From Symsagittifera roscoffensis (lineage: Eukaryota > Xenacoelomorpha > Acoela > Convolutidae), in the NCBI RefSeq assembly GCF_963678635.1, contig NC_087065.1:24325254-24389253 (forward strand): a stretch of DNA of 64,000 nucleotides, written 5' to 3'. The translations under genes were made by a program, and so were the position numbers. Under the pieces are notes generated by a model. The model had not been told where the DNA came from. It did no database searches and saw nothing but the letters and a program-made list of their open reading frames with translations. Shown here piece by piece: positions 29,101-37,329 of the stretch. Position 1 is the stretch's first letter. Each line of letters begins with the position of its first letter.

Positions 29101-32016
29101 CCTCAAAGAATAAAAATGAAGCGAGGTTCGACGAGCGGGCAGACCTGGGAAGTAGATGTTGGCAAAGAGTGGGTCTCAAGTGAACATCACGCTGTCGGGA
29201 AGCAAGTGACCAGTGATCCACTTGAGAAAAGTAAAACCAGAAACACCTCCCGACCATGGTGGATAGCTCTCGAGACATTGAAGGAGATGGAAGGCTGTTT
29301 GAAGAAGTTGAACAGTGGAGTGGCTCGCAAACGATACAGCTGGGCCACCCAGCAGAAGGCTGAGGTCAACAAGATAGAGTTGGCAAACCAGCTGAAGAGA
29401 TCCTGGCAGAACTTATTGAAGGATCATTTTGAAGAGGCGATGAGGACATCCTCATCGGCACCACCACTGATGGCGAATCCCTTTATCAGGACTGCAGGAC
29501 AACTGATGTTCGCGTGGAGCCTGTTGGGGATAGAGCTGGAAACGCTGACTTCATACGACAAGTTGAAGCTGGGAGGAAAAAATCTAGAGATATACCGAAT
29601 GTTGATGCAGCACGTTGCCAAGGACAACTCAGGCTTGAGTCTGGCAAGGAGGAAGGATGCAACCTGTTTCTTGAGGTGGACGATGTCGATGATGACTGAC
29701 AGTACCATCCTAGCATGTCATCAGAAAGCAGTCGCAAGCAAGACGTTGGAAAGGAGAGTCTCCACAGTCATCTTGAATGTGTATCAGAGCACTGGGATAG
29801 AGAGGGAGGATGGTTCTAGGCAATCTCTGGAGAACCATAGGAAGTTGGATGAGATACGGAGGTTCTACAACAAGAAGTTCGAAGAGGAGCACGACGTTCA
29901 CCGCAACCTGGCTTCGTCAGGGGAGTACTTGAAACTCAACAGAAAGGGAGAGTACCAATATGTTTCTGGAGTAATGGGAATGGCGTACAACCCCTTCTTG
30001 GACCTGGAAGCTGGAGGAGCCAACAGAAATTATGAAGTGGCGGAGCTGTTGAAGTTCTGGACAGAGAAGATAGTGGAGATAGACGTTGTGGAGAGAGAGA
30101 GACCTAGCCTGGGTCTGGTTCTTGAGGGGATGCCGGGAGTGATAAGTGTACCACGCTCAAGTAAAAGAGTGGAGCTAAAAATGGGTGATGGGAGTGGCGT
30201 GTTGATCACGAACCTGGGAGTGGTATGGAAATTACTCAGACCTTCCTGGTGTCCACATCCCCATGCAAGTATGATTGAGGAGGTCACTGAGCGAGTGAGA
30301 TTGGCACCGACAGAGGATGAGGACTTGGCGATCTTGAGCATAGTACACAAACTGATCTTGCCTCAGGTGAAAGAATCAAGTGAGGTGACGAGTGGAACAG
30401 AGCCGGTGAGGAGGATGGAGCCGGGCAGTTGTCTTGATTCGACATGCAGTAACGGCGAACATATTTGTGATGGACGATTATGCGTCAGGATACAATCTTT
30501 CCAGAAAGAGGACCTCACTACCTGGTTTGAAGATATCACTGAAAGGGAGAAGAGTGAGGTACAGATAGTGGCTGAATGTTACGCGAGGACCACCGTGAAC
30601 CTAGCGACAGCCTTGGGATTCTTCTCAAGAATGTGCAGTCTCCAGTCACTGGAGAGGCTAGAGTCAGAACATCACCTGGTGACCGCGTTAAGCGTGGAAT
30701 CATGGCCCGGAGTGCTACAAGTGAACCAGAAGCACATCAAGAGTTGGAAGATCGGACTCGAGGCAGAGATGGGATTTCCCATGAGCGAAGCCTATGGATT
30801 GCCTCTAAATGCAAAATCCTTAGTGGGATCAGTGTTGGCTAACCTATGTGGGAGCCACTATCCATTACACATGGCGATGGTGGAGGTGTCCAGCCAGAGG
30901 GTGATGATAGACAAAGCCTTCTCAGTGCCCAAGTGCGTGAGACTAGCTCGGATGTCACACCACTCACACAAGCTATTGAGGAAGATCCGAGGAGCAGTAC
31001 CAAAGGAGCAAAGAGATGACTTGAGTGAAATCTGGGGTGAAGAACTTCTAGGCTTGGAGAGCGAAAATGCAAGTGATCATGGGAAGCAGAACGTGGTGGG
31101 GAAACCCGCAGTAGGTGCTTCAAGCTCGGAAGAAGTCGACGTGGTGCATGAGAAAATGATGGAACTTGAGCCTCTCCTAGAAGCTTCGGGAGAACGCAAC
31201 CTTAGAAGCATCGACCTCACGCATGGGGATTGTCCATGCCACTGTCTGGCGCAGACAGTGTGGTACCCGGACCGCGCCAATCTCTGTCTGATCTGGGACG
31301 TAGAAGAAATTAAGTCGCTAGGACTACCGGAGTATCGACAAAAGGTGACCATCTTAGTGGTAAGCACGATGCTGGCTCTGAGATGGATTGAGGAGAATAT
31401 AGCGAAGTACAGAGAATCGAGAGCGCCAACAGCTGAATCGATTTATGCGATAGATTACAGCAGGAGACTGGAGTTGTTCGAGACTGCATGCAAGGTATTC
31501 GCCATACCAGTGCAAGTCAGACACATATGGAGCCGCCTGAGATTCTTTCCTTGGTTTCGTGCGACGTTAACATCCTGGTTGTATGCAGTGACAAAGAACC
31601 ACATGAGGAAACATCAGAAGGAATATCGACAATTCCAAGCTGAAATAGGGCCAGATGCCTTTAAGAGACCTCTGCTAACCCATCGAAACGCAATCACGGC
31701 GGGGTGGAAAAGAGTAGGCAGAATATCCAGAGACAATTCTAGAGCGAGGGAAACGATACTGGAGGAGGACCTGGCGAGGAATGTGAGCTTGAGTCTTCAT
31801 AACTCCTTCTGCTTGAACCGGGAGTCGAAGGTGAAAGGCCTACCAAGTCAATTAAAAAGGTTGCAAGAGCAGAGAGAGTGGATGCGAGCCTATGAACAGC
31901 TGAAGGCCTGGGAGGAAATTGTGATTAGCTCCGATGACGAAGAGGCACTATTGGAACAAATTACAGTGCCAAGAACACCGGTATCAGGTACCTCGAAGGC
32001 GAAGAACATGAGGTGA
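23173..32016 (+). CDS. ORF3, 2947-residue protein with SGNH domain
   Basis: An uninterrupted ATG frame of 8.8 kb on the element's coding strand, so it is under constraint or very young. A short helical N-terminus is followed by a Q/R/E-rich coiled coil (about 135-235). An SGNH/GDSL hydrolase-like domain (about 390-580) has GDS at 405-407, GTND at 454-457 and DGIHF at 550-554, giving a plausible Ser407/Asn456/Asp550/His553 set. A second, degenerate copy (about 826-1045) has AGSD (830-833), GMND (881-884) and DDHP (1034-1037) but lacks the proper GDS serine. A basic SRKRKR stretch near 1908 could be an NLS. Beyond about 1050 I recognise no family. A C-terminal IVISSDDEE (2916-2924) resembles a SUMO-interacting motif. 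No signal peptide or membrane segments typical of Env are evident. Function unknown. Confidence 0.88.
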   Translation: MADRYWKSMPSALKKPTLDELYRRLRDLDYTQVNERMAVMLNAILQLEDEGECRESATEAVLMVGYTTEGVSDQAQTRWLSWNVDGAIRGFDLARNPGLNNNTEYGAGEFPLPARPSVRPASQSTSKVPSMSRAQQTGEAYPDVSAMKKELERTQREKNKANLDRDQAVLERDQARRELDIMKAERLQAERVRENAANCEQLKQALERDQAKLERIQQQQRELDMQKGARPKERVVTVSRPESRMEVDEAPRSKGRFNLDRAAQEHMNEGLEVWIPPESTSSLRGMETQVIRPLMDVALPGYTPSSTPGSSGGSSRLKELQERLQLRNRESPVRVDLPSTWGEQPVRSVMISSYKKNTDGRYRKHNRIDWNPAQRERRDCFHDATWVEYFTYPRVPEGSVHLIIGDSLLRVLTRIQSHWQTGILSFAGAATPQMLATLEMLGMVSVYTVTLMVGTNDVSRGEARKVTRLHEKMSCILEEIRIQMDPSILTVCTVPYNMGADQHAVEMNTKVRSLNETIRKIHQRSVLPLRLLDVAEQMELTSFPDNASADGIHFDRPRGVEWLNDVFQKHICALETDLLETAQVTFGPPPNPPFFNPRSLSSRLGERADSRDSERNSRAKLPSTTPMEADEVTSATPQGSVMSSVVVAEKKRSEKPLETSRQKYEEKVKELDLEDLECRQELARALGLEQVSHEDLGRHKCVDWLKAHETRFSRAKLTETADLSGIPTRSMMGPINYRPLKSLGSPGLVVEPPKHRTSIARIRVATPAQLRVVDKLMNPREMELPDAEYEGAKLANDPRYGKPCGQAQLAKTLAVYDRADPAAARVVIVAGSDFEGTSPKLFWPETLIYTLPGAELNQMLTLVVAIKSEMPCEPELLLFAGMNDHLHATGFLEQLKGGEPTPKRIWEAIQTLFAAINEVQENVASRFGAKTKVAFTTSPGYSSMPLALQFVYAILILIAEGNGWRVLMAAPNRELEPTNLRLCKSELAAAWADVSHALRGFHELADILIVLDEVLLLEISNFARQLKLSPILRDDHPVIIHLTASLWFRDMELTITSSTSRSRGPNNERQNVATSEKQLESMGNRLAQEGGRWPFLSPRLENATRKTREDAPPLVKQIWEFLEEQLGKAEEKGMTVGRFVTAANEVTIGGFWREHAWGELKTRRDHEILEFLSPCWGREFLTEVYSAKETIFDAFIQEMLNMPISLLLALYLVYPRYLFNMGPAYMFSRGVDTLRIDGYLTLVLLTHGELASFHRLMRYGEPLAMGRTHSSIETYSYKCAAGLRTLLVQYLLMQNRHLTGEEKSPKTREEWRKVNGGMPLLTDLCLAMRSDPMGIIRGLGEVVTCIYGPAVTFAFPDPLVTAYRYSVTHVSLISVLDGTTLNWCQQEVLRAQMSNTVLFGKVKDPELIVYSFRGQMQCRMGGKREGPIETYPKFWNLNPLAANGQEILRIPAWTKSFELVKKELEAILEREALPTSIPEFPIVRRMTLGMNSSLVVPSSYARTTTEERQKEFTDGWDPLFIGYTAAIYFHTSDVKINSWTTQAKKIRGSMPPKFDVQDTLRVLKRAGLENQRPVWDDGRMIVEEGHVALKADAMLFATRKYRAPYGLELMERNREGKKLDAAGPLYVALTKSEATSSATPSPLPVDIPGDKKSGTVADRFKRIFERREAESGDESMDETLSEAGEDMEVGNTPEQKPTEVEFTAQELLKDLSEENWADTPTPPLTSSPRKYPEMSLTSENPNMGMIFLSTERREKNTFEGNRDAFLGTLDGDAWQKFLSEFNREVDEDTTLDNFKEELWDTVVKFGEPVLVGTGLEEKARVELLNKMVELRKSRKTREDKCKDSSTPKQKTDNKIIKCTRGDKVGTSNMIKSTNILKARAGGRQELAGEKEVESVMIPMTPPSKDVKSRKRKRDVEGMGSPSADAVSEKDLRETAPMVLARWKTAAYKSSYEPRKLLDIEKEMENPTSSVTEEDFKPQRIKMKRGSTSGQTWEVDVGKEWVSSEHHAVGKQVTSDPLEKSKTRNTSRPWWIALETLKEMEGCLKKLNSGVARKRYSWATQQKAEVNKIELANQLKRSWQNLLKDHFEEAMRTSSSAPPLMANPFIRTAGQLMFAWSLLGIELETLTSYDKLKLGGKNLEIYRMLMQHVAKDNSGLSLARRKDATCFLRWTMSMMTDSTILACHQKAVASKTLERRVSTVILNVYQSTGIEREDGSRQSLENHRKLDEIRRFYNKKFEEEHDVHRNLASSGEYLKLNRKGEYQYVSGVMGMAYNPFLDLEAGGANRNYEVAELLKFWTEKIVEIDVVERERPSLGLVLEGMPGVISVPRSSKRVELKMGDGSGVLITNLGVVWKLLRPSWCPHPHASMIEEVTERVRLAPTEDEDLAILSIVHKLILPQVKESSEVTSGTEPVRRMEPGSCLDSTCSNGEHICDGRLCVRIQSFQKEDLTTWFEDITEREKSEVQIVAECYARTTVNLATALGFFSRMCSLQSLERLESEHHLVTALSVESWPGVLQVNQKHIKSWKIGLEAEMGFPMSEAYGLPLNAKSLVGSVLANLCGSHYPLHMAMVEVSSQRVMIDKAFSVPKCVRLARMSHHSHKLLRKIRGAVPKEQRDDLSEIWGEELLGLESENASDHGKQNVVGKPAVGASSSEEVDVVHEKMMELEPLLEASGERNLRSIDLTHGDCPCHCLAQTVWYPDRANLCLIWDVEEIKSLGLPEYRQKVTILVVSTMLALRWIEENIAKYRESRAPTAESIYAIDYSRRLELFETACKVFAIPVQVRHIWSRLRFFPWFRATLTSWLYAVTKNHMRKHQKEYRQFQAEIGPDAFKRPLLTHRNAITAGWKRVGRISRDNSRARETILEEDLARNVSLSLHNSFCLNRESKVKGLPSQLKRLQEQREWMRAYEQLKAWEEIVISSDDEEALLEQITVPRTPVSGTSKAKNMR

Positions 32017-32456
32017 GCCAGTGGCTCGAAAGGAAATTCTAGAGTCTTGAGTCTTGAGAGGGAGGGGGCTTGAGCGTGAACTTGGATAAAATCTGGGTTC
32101 ACGGAAAAGAAATTTTAGACGAATAAGATATTGTTATTAATATGATAGATCTAGTATATAAATCAAATTGATGCATGACAATTCTCTGACTGAAATAGGA
32201 CAAAAGAAATTTTAAAAATTACCAGCTTAAAAAGCGGGGATTCATGGGTGCAGGTGTATGCAGATTTTGATTGCTGTTTAGCGGTAGTGTGAAAATTTTA
32301 TATGGTCGTGAATTTTGCAAGGTAGATAAACTTAAGTCCGATGCAAACTTCTGTAAATGACCACTGGCACTGTATCTTGAGCAACACTCGGTTCTCTGGG
32401 ACTTATTGGCAGATGACGACACACGATGAGGACATCGATCTCGAGTCCGGGGAGTA
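32017..32456 (+). other. 3' untranslated region of the LTR element
   Basis: No ORF. A purine tract gagagggaggggg (about 32056-32068) lies near the start. The bases just before the 3' LTR (tccggggagta) form at best a weak polypurine tract. Otherwise nothing recognisable. Confidence 0.5.
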
Positions 32457-33343
32457 TGTGCCAGTCGGTCATGTCTAGGGGTTTGACCTTGAGAAATACG
32501 CAATTTTGGAGTGAAATTTTAATTTTGCAAAATTCGAATTGAGCATGTCATGCTCAATTTTCTCGAACCAACTGAAAATGAAAAAGTCAGAAATCAGAAC
32601 ACCCGAATTAACAATTGCGGGAAACTACTCAAGAAAAAGGCAGGAAATTGCTATTCGCAATTTCTCGATACGAGATATCAAGAGAGTAGAGCTGTCTTGT
32701 CCTGAAAACAGGAGAATCGAATACGGACTTGAGACAGAACAATTATTCGAATGGAAAGGAGTGGACTCTGAATGGAAGAGTGGACAACTCGAGTGTCCAA
32801 AGGGTTCATTCAGAGACTTTGATTCTAGAGACAAAACTTACTTCTGTTATTGAAACTAATTGGCCTTAAAATTTATTTAGTTATATTACTTAATTCTCAA
32901 GCTGCTCAGTTATAACTTACTCCTCATACTCAAGTGCGTCGATATGTAAGTTCCAATTTAAATTTCTCGAGTGCATTTTATGATAGTTATGTTGAGATAA
33001 GGCGAGTTTTAGGTTGATCCATCTGAAATGGATCAAAGTTCCACTGTCCAATAAAAAGTAACTAAGCGGATTGTTCCGACCCGGTTTTTAACGGCGTTCA
33101 TGTATTTTGGGTATCCCGAGACCTAAGTATGGGGACGTTTTTATTTCTAGAGTGGGGGGGTATTTTGGTAGTGGCCTTTAAGCTGTAATGGGTTCCAGTC
33201 TCATGTCGCAAGCGAACCGAATTGGCTCCGACCGTTCTTGAGGCGGAAAAACACAAGAGATAGTGTCCCTGACTCTTGAGCCAATGGTTATAGGGCCTAT
33301 TTTTCTTAAGCCTCATATGTGACTAAAGTAGGCGACTGTTACA
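32457..33343 (+). repeat. 3' LTR of the giant element
   Basis: 887 bp, with no difference seen from 10602-11488. It carries the copy of the small ORF (32545-32853), the hairpin (33014-33036) and AATAAA (33050-33055). It is followed by ctg, which repeats the ctg before the 5' LTR. Confidence 0.95.
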
Positions 33344-34390
33344 CTGTTAAGAAGCTACCTCTATAAACGGAAGCAAACTGTGAGACTAAATGACACTGTT
33401 TCAGATGAATTAGAAGTATTCAGTGGTGTACCACAAGGCTCCATCCTCGGACCGCTCTTCTTCTTGGTTTTCATAAACGATCTTCCATCATGTGTCATGT
33501 CCAAATCGTTCGGTTATGCTGATGACTACAAAATTGTAGGCGACAACCCTTTAACACTGAATATAGACGTTAGAAAACTGTGGCGGTGGTGTGACGAAAA
33601 TTTCATGTCAATGAACTTAGGAAAAAGTAAAGTGCTCTGCATTAAAGGTACAGCTCCTATTGCACTGCCAAACCATGAATTTGAAACAACTGAATGTATG
33701 AAAGATCTGGGAATTCTCGTAAATGACACACTCTCGTGGACTCTGCATGCAAAGAAAAGGACCGAAAAAGCCTTGAACGCTCTCTTCATCATAAAACGGA
33801 ATCTTTCAAAAGCGACGTTTTGGACCAGAAAGAACGCATATATCTGTTATGTTGTGCCAATTTTAAACTACGGATCAGCCCTCTGGAAACCATCGAAAGG
33901 CGACTTAGGTACTCTTGAAAGTATCCAGCGAAAAGCAGTATCATGGATCTTCATCACAAACAACATATCCTATAAGGATAAGCTCCTGAAACTCGATATC
34001 CTTCCAATCTCCTTATATCAAGAACTTCATGTTATTCTCTTGTTTGCCAAAATACTAACCGGAAAAGTTGACATAGACTGGCGTAGTCAAGTAACCATCA
34101 CAGACATCGGTACTCGAAGAACACAAGCAACACGAAATTTTGCCTGCCAACAAATACGTCTGAAGAAGTGTGAATCAGATTACTGGTTTCGAGCTTGCCG
34201 TCTGGCCAACCTTTTTAACGATTACTTCAAATTTGACATAATCTTTGATCCAGGATGCAAAATTAAACTGCTGGAAGTTTATACGAAGTTCTTCAAAACC
34301 CGCTACAACGAAGCAGATTCATGCACTTGGCGGATATTATGTGGCTGCAACAACTGTAGAGATTTGAAGAAACTTAACTTTAACAACTGA
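33344..34390 (+). CDS. LINE-A ORF2, 3' part: RT palm and C-terminus
   Basis: In-frame continuation of 8760-10601 after the LTR element: LLRSYLYKRKQTVRL, then FSGVPQGSILGPLFF (motif B), YADD (motif C), KDLGILV and LNYGSALWKPSKGDL. It ends in a short Cys cluster (CTWRILCGCNNC) conserved in LINE-B. Stop at 34388-34390. The frame has no lesions, so LINE-A looks to have been coding-competent when it was hit. Confidence 0.88.
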   Translation: MLRSYLYKRKQTVRLNDTVSDELEVFSGVPQGSILGPLFFLVFINDLPSCVMSKSFGYADDYKIVGDNPLTLNIDVRKLWRWCDENFMSMNLGKSKVLCIKGTAPIALPNHEFETTECMKDLGILVNDTLSWTLHAKKRTEKALNALFIIKRNLSKATFWTRKNAYICYVVPILNYGSALWKPSKGDLGTLESIQRKAVSWIFITNNISYKDKLLKLDILPISLYQELHVILLFAKILTGKVDIDWRSQVTITDIGTRRTQATRNFACQQIRLKKCESDYWFRACRLANLFNDYFKFDIIFDPGCKIKLLEVYTKFFKTRYNEADSCTWRILCGCNNCRDLKKLNFNN

Positions 34391-34485
34391 AACACGAACG
34401 TTGAACCTCCCAATCACTGGGTTTTATGCGAACCCTTGGATTAGTCCTAAATCCTTTGTTATTATTATTATTATTATTATATCTA
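34391..34485 (+). other. LINE-A 3' UTR with TTA microsatellite end
   Basis: A short 3' UTR with a small cccaatcactggg hairpin is followed by an ATT/TTA run at 34459-34480, the usual kind of simple-repeat end of CR1/L2-like LINEs. LINE-B ends in an ACA run instead. Confidence 0.65.
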
Positions 34486-35489
34486 GAAAATTCCAAGGAT
34501 TTTGACTGGAATACGTGATGAAGGTACTCCTGACTGTAACCTCGGTAACTATGATACTTTTGACCTTCTGATTACCTTTCCAGAAAAACGCGGATTTAAA
34601 TTTCAATCGAAAACGCGGAGAAAAGTGTTCTCCAAATATCCCTAAAATTAGAGAAGAAAACCTAAATTTTCATTTAATTTTGTTTTATAGTGTACTCCTG
34701 TAATTAATTTCCGGGAGAGCATGGATATCTTGTGGTATAAGAACGCTAAAAACTACCACGATGAGAATAAATTTTCTGTTAATTTCTTCGAAAGTTGGAC
34801 TAACAATTGTGATAATGCGCTGAGATTGTTTGGCCATCTGATCCTGCGTTTCTGGTCAAGTAGAAAATCTATAACTTGATGTTTTGTGCTTAATGCTTTT
34901 GGTTACTTACATCTAAATTTTTATCTAATGACTTGATTTGTTTTTGAAGAGTTTTGCTCACATCTCAGTTCAACATACTCAGGAAATTTTTGTTTCTGGA
35001 CCGCATAGTTTTCTTTTTCAAGCTTCGAATATGCGCAAGTTTTGATATTTTTCTAGCATCTTCTACAAAGAATTTGTTTTTCATGTTCATGTTCACGTCT
35101 GCTGTTCTATCTTTCTTTCGTTATATATGTTTTCAGTTTGCTTTTTGTTGTCTTCGAAGTTTTATTAGCAAATAACTTTGAAACTAGCCAGAATTTTGTT
35201 CTGCTATCGAGCACTAGAGCTTTTCTCGTATGAAACTTTGTTAAGAAGCACGTGAAAGCTGCAAGCACATGAAATTGCCTTGCAGCTGCATCGTCTGTTT
35301 TTTACCCATGAGTAATCTGGCCAAATGAATTCTATTTTGGTAACTATTTGCTGTTAGCGGTAAGTAGAAACCCCCGTTTTTATATTCGTCAGTAAGTATA
35401 CAAATTCTTTATTAATCAAGCAGAATCGAGACAAGAAGCAATTATTCATTCATTTATAAGTTTGCCTGCTCATCTCGATTCTGATTGGT
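34486..35489. other. Non-coding spacer between LINE-A and LINE-B
   Basis: AT-rich with no supportable gene. It contains aaaacgcgga words shared with about 3100, and a 9-bp-stem inverted repeat (AGCTGCAAG 35257-35265 with CTTGCAGCT 35279-35287). The last ~100 nt may already be LINE-B 5' UTR. Confidence 0.5.
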
Positions 35490-35567
35490 TGATTAAATAG
35501 TTTCAGATAACTATTGAATTTCGAGGTAGCCGTGGTTGCCTCTTGTCTCAAATTTTATCATCACCTG

Positions 35568-36155
35568 ATGTTGCAAATTGTTGGAGCCAGCTCCCTAGCC
35601 CAAGCAATTGATTCTTTGGACGAAGACGAAAATAGAGAAGTGAGGAAAGAGGTCTACGCGTACTCTGGACTCAGTCTCAATTTCCGCAACATCTTCTACG
35701 ACAAAAAGGCGATCAACTTCATCAATCTCCCACGAAACTGCAACAAGAACATTGTCCTGTGGCACGATCTAAGTAACAACTCGATCACCGATTATAAGAA
35801 CAACGACGGGGAACCACTCTCACCGGCAGAACTCATCTCTGTTCTGAGATCAATACCCAATTTGTACGCTATCATCTACTGCCATAGGTGGGGAGCAACA
35901 AATATATTCGAGCATCTGCTAGAACTGAGCATCACAGTCATTGACGTAACGAAACATATTCTCACAAAGACAGAGCAAATATACAACACCATAAAAGCGA
36001 AGTACAAGAAGCTACATCAATCGCACGATCAAGAACTCCGGTCATTAGCTGTAGTTCTTCACTATTACCCAAGACTCAATCTCATCCTACGGCAGAGATC
36101 GAAACAACCGAAACCTTCAAAGAGCAGAAGGCGAGCAAAACAAAACGAGCAATAG
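35568..36155 (+). CDS. LINE-B ORF0, SGNH-like small protein
   Basis: 195 residues from ATG 35568 (IVGASSLAQAI). It is collinear with LINE-A ORF0: the first block IVGASSL, then IVLWHDLSNNSITD, RSIPNLYAIIYCHRWGA, VIDVTKHI, LHYYPRL and a Lys/Arg-rich tail. Its survival as an open frame in an element whose ORF2 is broken may simply reflect its short length. Function unknown; an SGNH-like fold is suspected from the Ser, WHD-NN and His blocks. Confidence 0.7.
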   Translation: MLQIVGASSLAQAIDSLDEDENREVRKEVYAYSGLSLNFRNIFYDKKAINFINLPRNCNKNIVLWHDLSNNSITDYKNNDGEPLSPAELISVLRSIPNLYAIIYCHRWGATNIFEHLLELSITVIDVTKHILTKTEQIYNTIKAKYKKLHQSHDQELRSLAVVLHYYPRLNLILRQRSKQPKPSKSRRRAKQNEQ

Positions 36156-36199
36156 GTCAGTACCCCTGTTTTAAAAGTCGGTCTTTTCAAACCTTGTGT

Positions 36200-36450
36200 A
36201 CTCCTCGAGTCCCTGACTCAGAGTCCAAGGGAAATATTAAGTCCATAACTGTAAGTCCATCTTTCCAAATCTTGTGTATTCCTTGAGTCCTCTGACTCAG
36301 AGTCCAAGGGAAACCCTAGTCCATAAATCTTAATTCCAAAATCATAACTTGTGTACTCCTCGAGTCCCTGACTCAGAGTCCAAGGCAACTCTTAATACTT
36401 CCAAATAAATCTTGTGTACTCCTTGAGTCTCTGACTCAGAGTCCAGGTAA
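36200..36450 (+). promoter_or_regulatory. Four tandem hairpin modules before ORF1
   Basis: GAGTC-NNN-GACTC-a-GAGTC occurs at 36207-36225, 36285-36304 (one extra base), 36362-36380 and 36425-36443, each within a longer repeat reading ttgtgtactcctcgagtccc and similar. Periods are about 78, 77 and 63. The last module ends 15 nt before the ORF1 ATG. Stem arms GAGTC/GACTC match the LINE-A arms GAGTC/GGCTC with pairing kept. Confidence 0.7.
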
Positions 36451-36458
36451 GGAATACC

Positions 36459-37325
36459 ATGACTAAAAACTGTAAGTCATGTAAGCAGAAAATTGGTCCG
36501 AACGATCCTGTTTATCAATGCGTAGCTTGTAGCGCTAACCTTCATCTGACCACTAGCTGCACAGGCTTAACACAGGTTGCAGTGAATGGTATTAAAGATT
36601 TAGGAACGCTGGCAATGCTGCTATGTTCGTCATGCCATGAAAACAATGTACGTGATCGGTTCATTCGGAACTTCACACAAAGCAAACTGACCGAAAAGCT
36701 GGAAGAATTAGACATAAATGAAAAACTTCTGAACATGGAAAACAGATTAACTCAAATCGTTGAGAAGAAAGTTGACGAAGCACTGAGGAACACCTGTGAG
36801 AAAGTGGAAAAGACATATAGTACTGTTCTGACAGGAAACAACAAGAATGCTGTACCAAAAGAACAGCAAAATCGAGCAAATCACAACATCAATCAATGCA
36901 TCCGAATACAGGGGATTGCCGAAGATCCCCAGAAATCGAATGCTGAGAACCTTGTCCCAACAAACGAGGAAGTCAAGAAGATTCTAGAGATTGTTGATGT
37001 ACAACCAAACATCGTTGAAATGAAACGCCTGGGAAAGTTCGATGTAAAGCGAACGAAACCCAGAACCCTTCTGTTGACCGTGGCCAACCATCATGAGGCA
37101 AGATTAGTTCTGGCGAAAAGTTTAGAAAAAAGGACCCAACTGTCTGAAAGGAAAGTCTTTCTCTCACCTGCCCTGACCAAGGAGGACGCAGCTAAAGAAA
37201 ATCAAATCCTCAAAAAGCGACGTGAACTTATAACTGAAGGCGTTCCAAAAGAGAAGTTACGGATAAGAAACTTGGAGTTGTTCAATGACAACGTAAAAGT
37301 AGAGCTCAATGAAAGCGGCCCGTGA
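36459..37325 (+). CDS. LINE-B ORF1: PHD finger, coiled coil, RRM-like
   Basis: 288 residues. The PHD-type finger uses C5, C8, C21, C24, H29, C34, C56 and C59. A coiled coil spans roughly 75-120. The RRM-like C-terminal half has CIRIQGIAEDP, EMKRLGKFDVKRTKPRTLLL and KVFLSPALTKED. It matches LINE-A ORF1 along its length. It ends at TGA 37323-37325 followed by CTAGGG, with ORF2 in the same frame. Confidence 0.85.
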   Translation: MTKNCKSCKQKIGPNDPVYQCVACSANLHLTTSCTGLTQVAVNGIKDLGTLAMLLCSSCHENNVRDRFIRNFTQSKLTEKLEELDINEKLLNMENRLTQIVEKKVDEALRNTCEKVEKTYSTVLTGNNKNAVPKEQQNRANHNINQCIRIQGIAEDPQKSNAENLVPTNEEVKKILEIVDVQPNIVEMKRLGKFDVKRTKPRTLLLTVANHHEARLVLAKSLEKRTQLSERKVFLSPALTKEDAAKENQILKKRRELITEGVPKEKLRIRNLELFNDNVKVELNESGP

Positions 37326-37329
37326 CTAG
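37323..37329 (+). promoter_or_regulatory. UGA-CUAG readthrough site (LINE-B)
   Basis: Same stop and following bases as LINE-A 8757-8763. The frame continues through LGAFLSVLQINARSL into the endonuclease, as in LINE-A (LAAFINILIYNVRSI). The first Met of ORF2 is about 50 codons in, after the endonuclease start motif and the CETWL block. Confidence 0.7.

Larger units (their letters stand above)
10602..33343 (+). mobile_element. Giant (22.7 kb) LTR retrotransposon with ORF3
   Basis: Two 887-bp LTRs (TGTGCC...GTTACA) that I read as identical flank a 2.4 kb leader, a Gag-Pol frame (13915-22716) and an extra ORF3 (23173-32016), all on the plus strand. It lies inside LINE-A ORF2. Removing the element and one ctg rejoins AAT CTG TTA AGA in frame. 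The target duplication is ctg, or ctgt if the LTR begins one base later. PR-RT-RNaseH-IN order, the GPF motif after IN and the two zinc knuckles place it in Ty3/Gypsy. Its coding strand is purine-rich and visibly less AT-rich than the flanks. Equal LTRs imply a very young insertion; the only clear lesion is one stop in RT. Confidence 0.93.

Noticed and set aside
23173-32016. ORF3 as a retroviral envelope
   Set aside because: No signal peptide, no transmembrane anchor or furin-like site seen; the SGNH motifs and size argue against Env.
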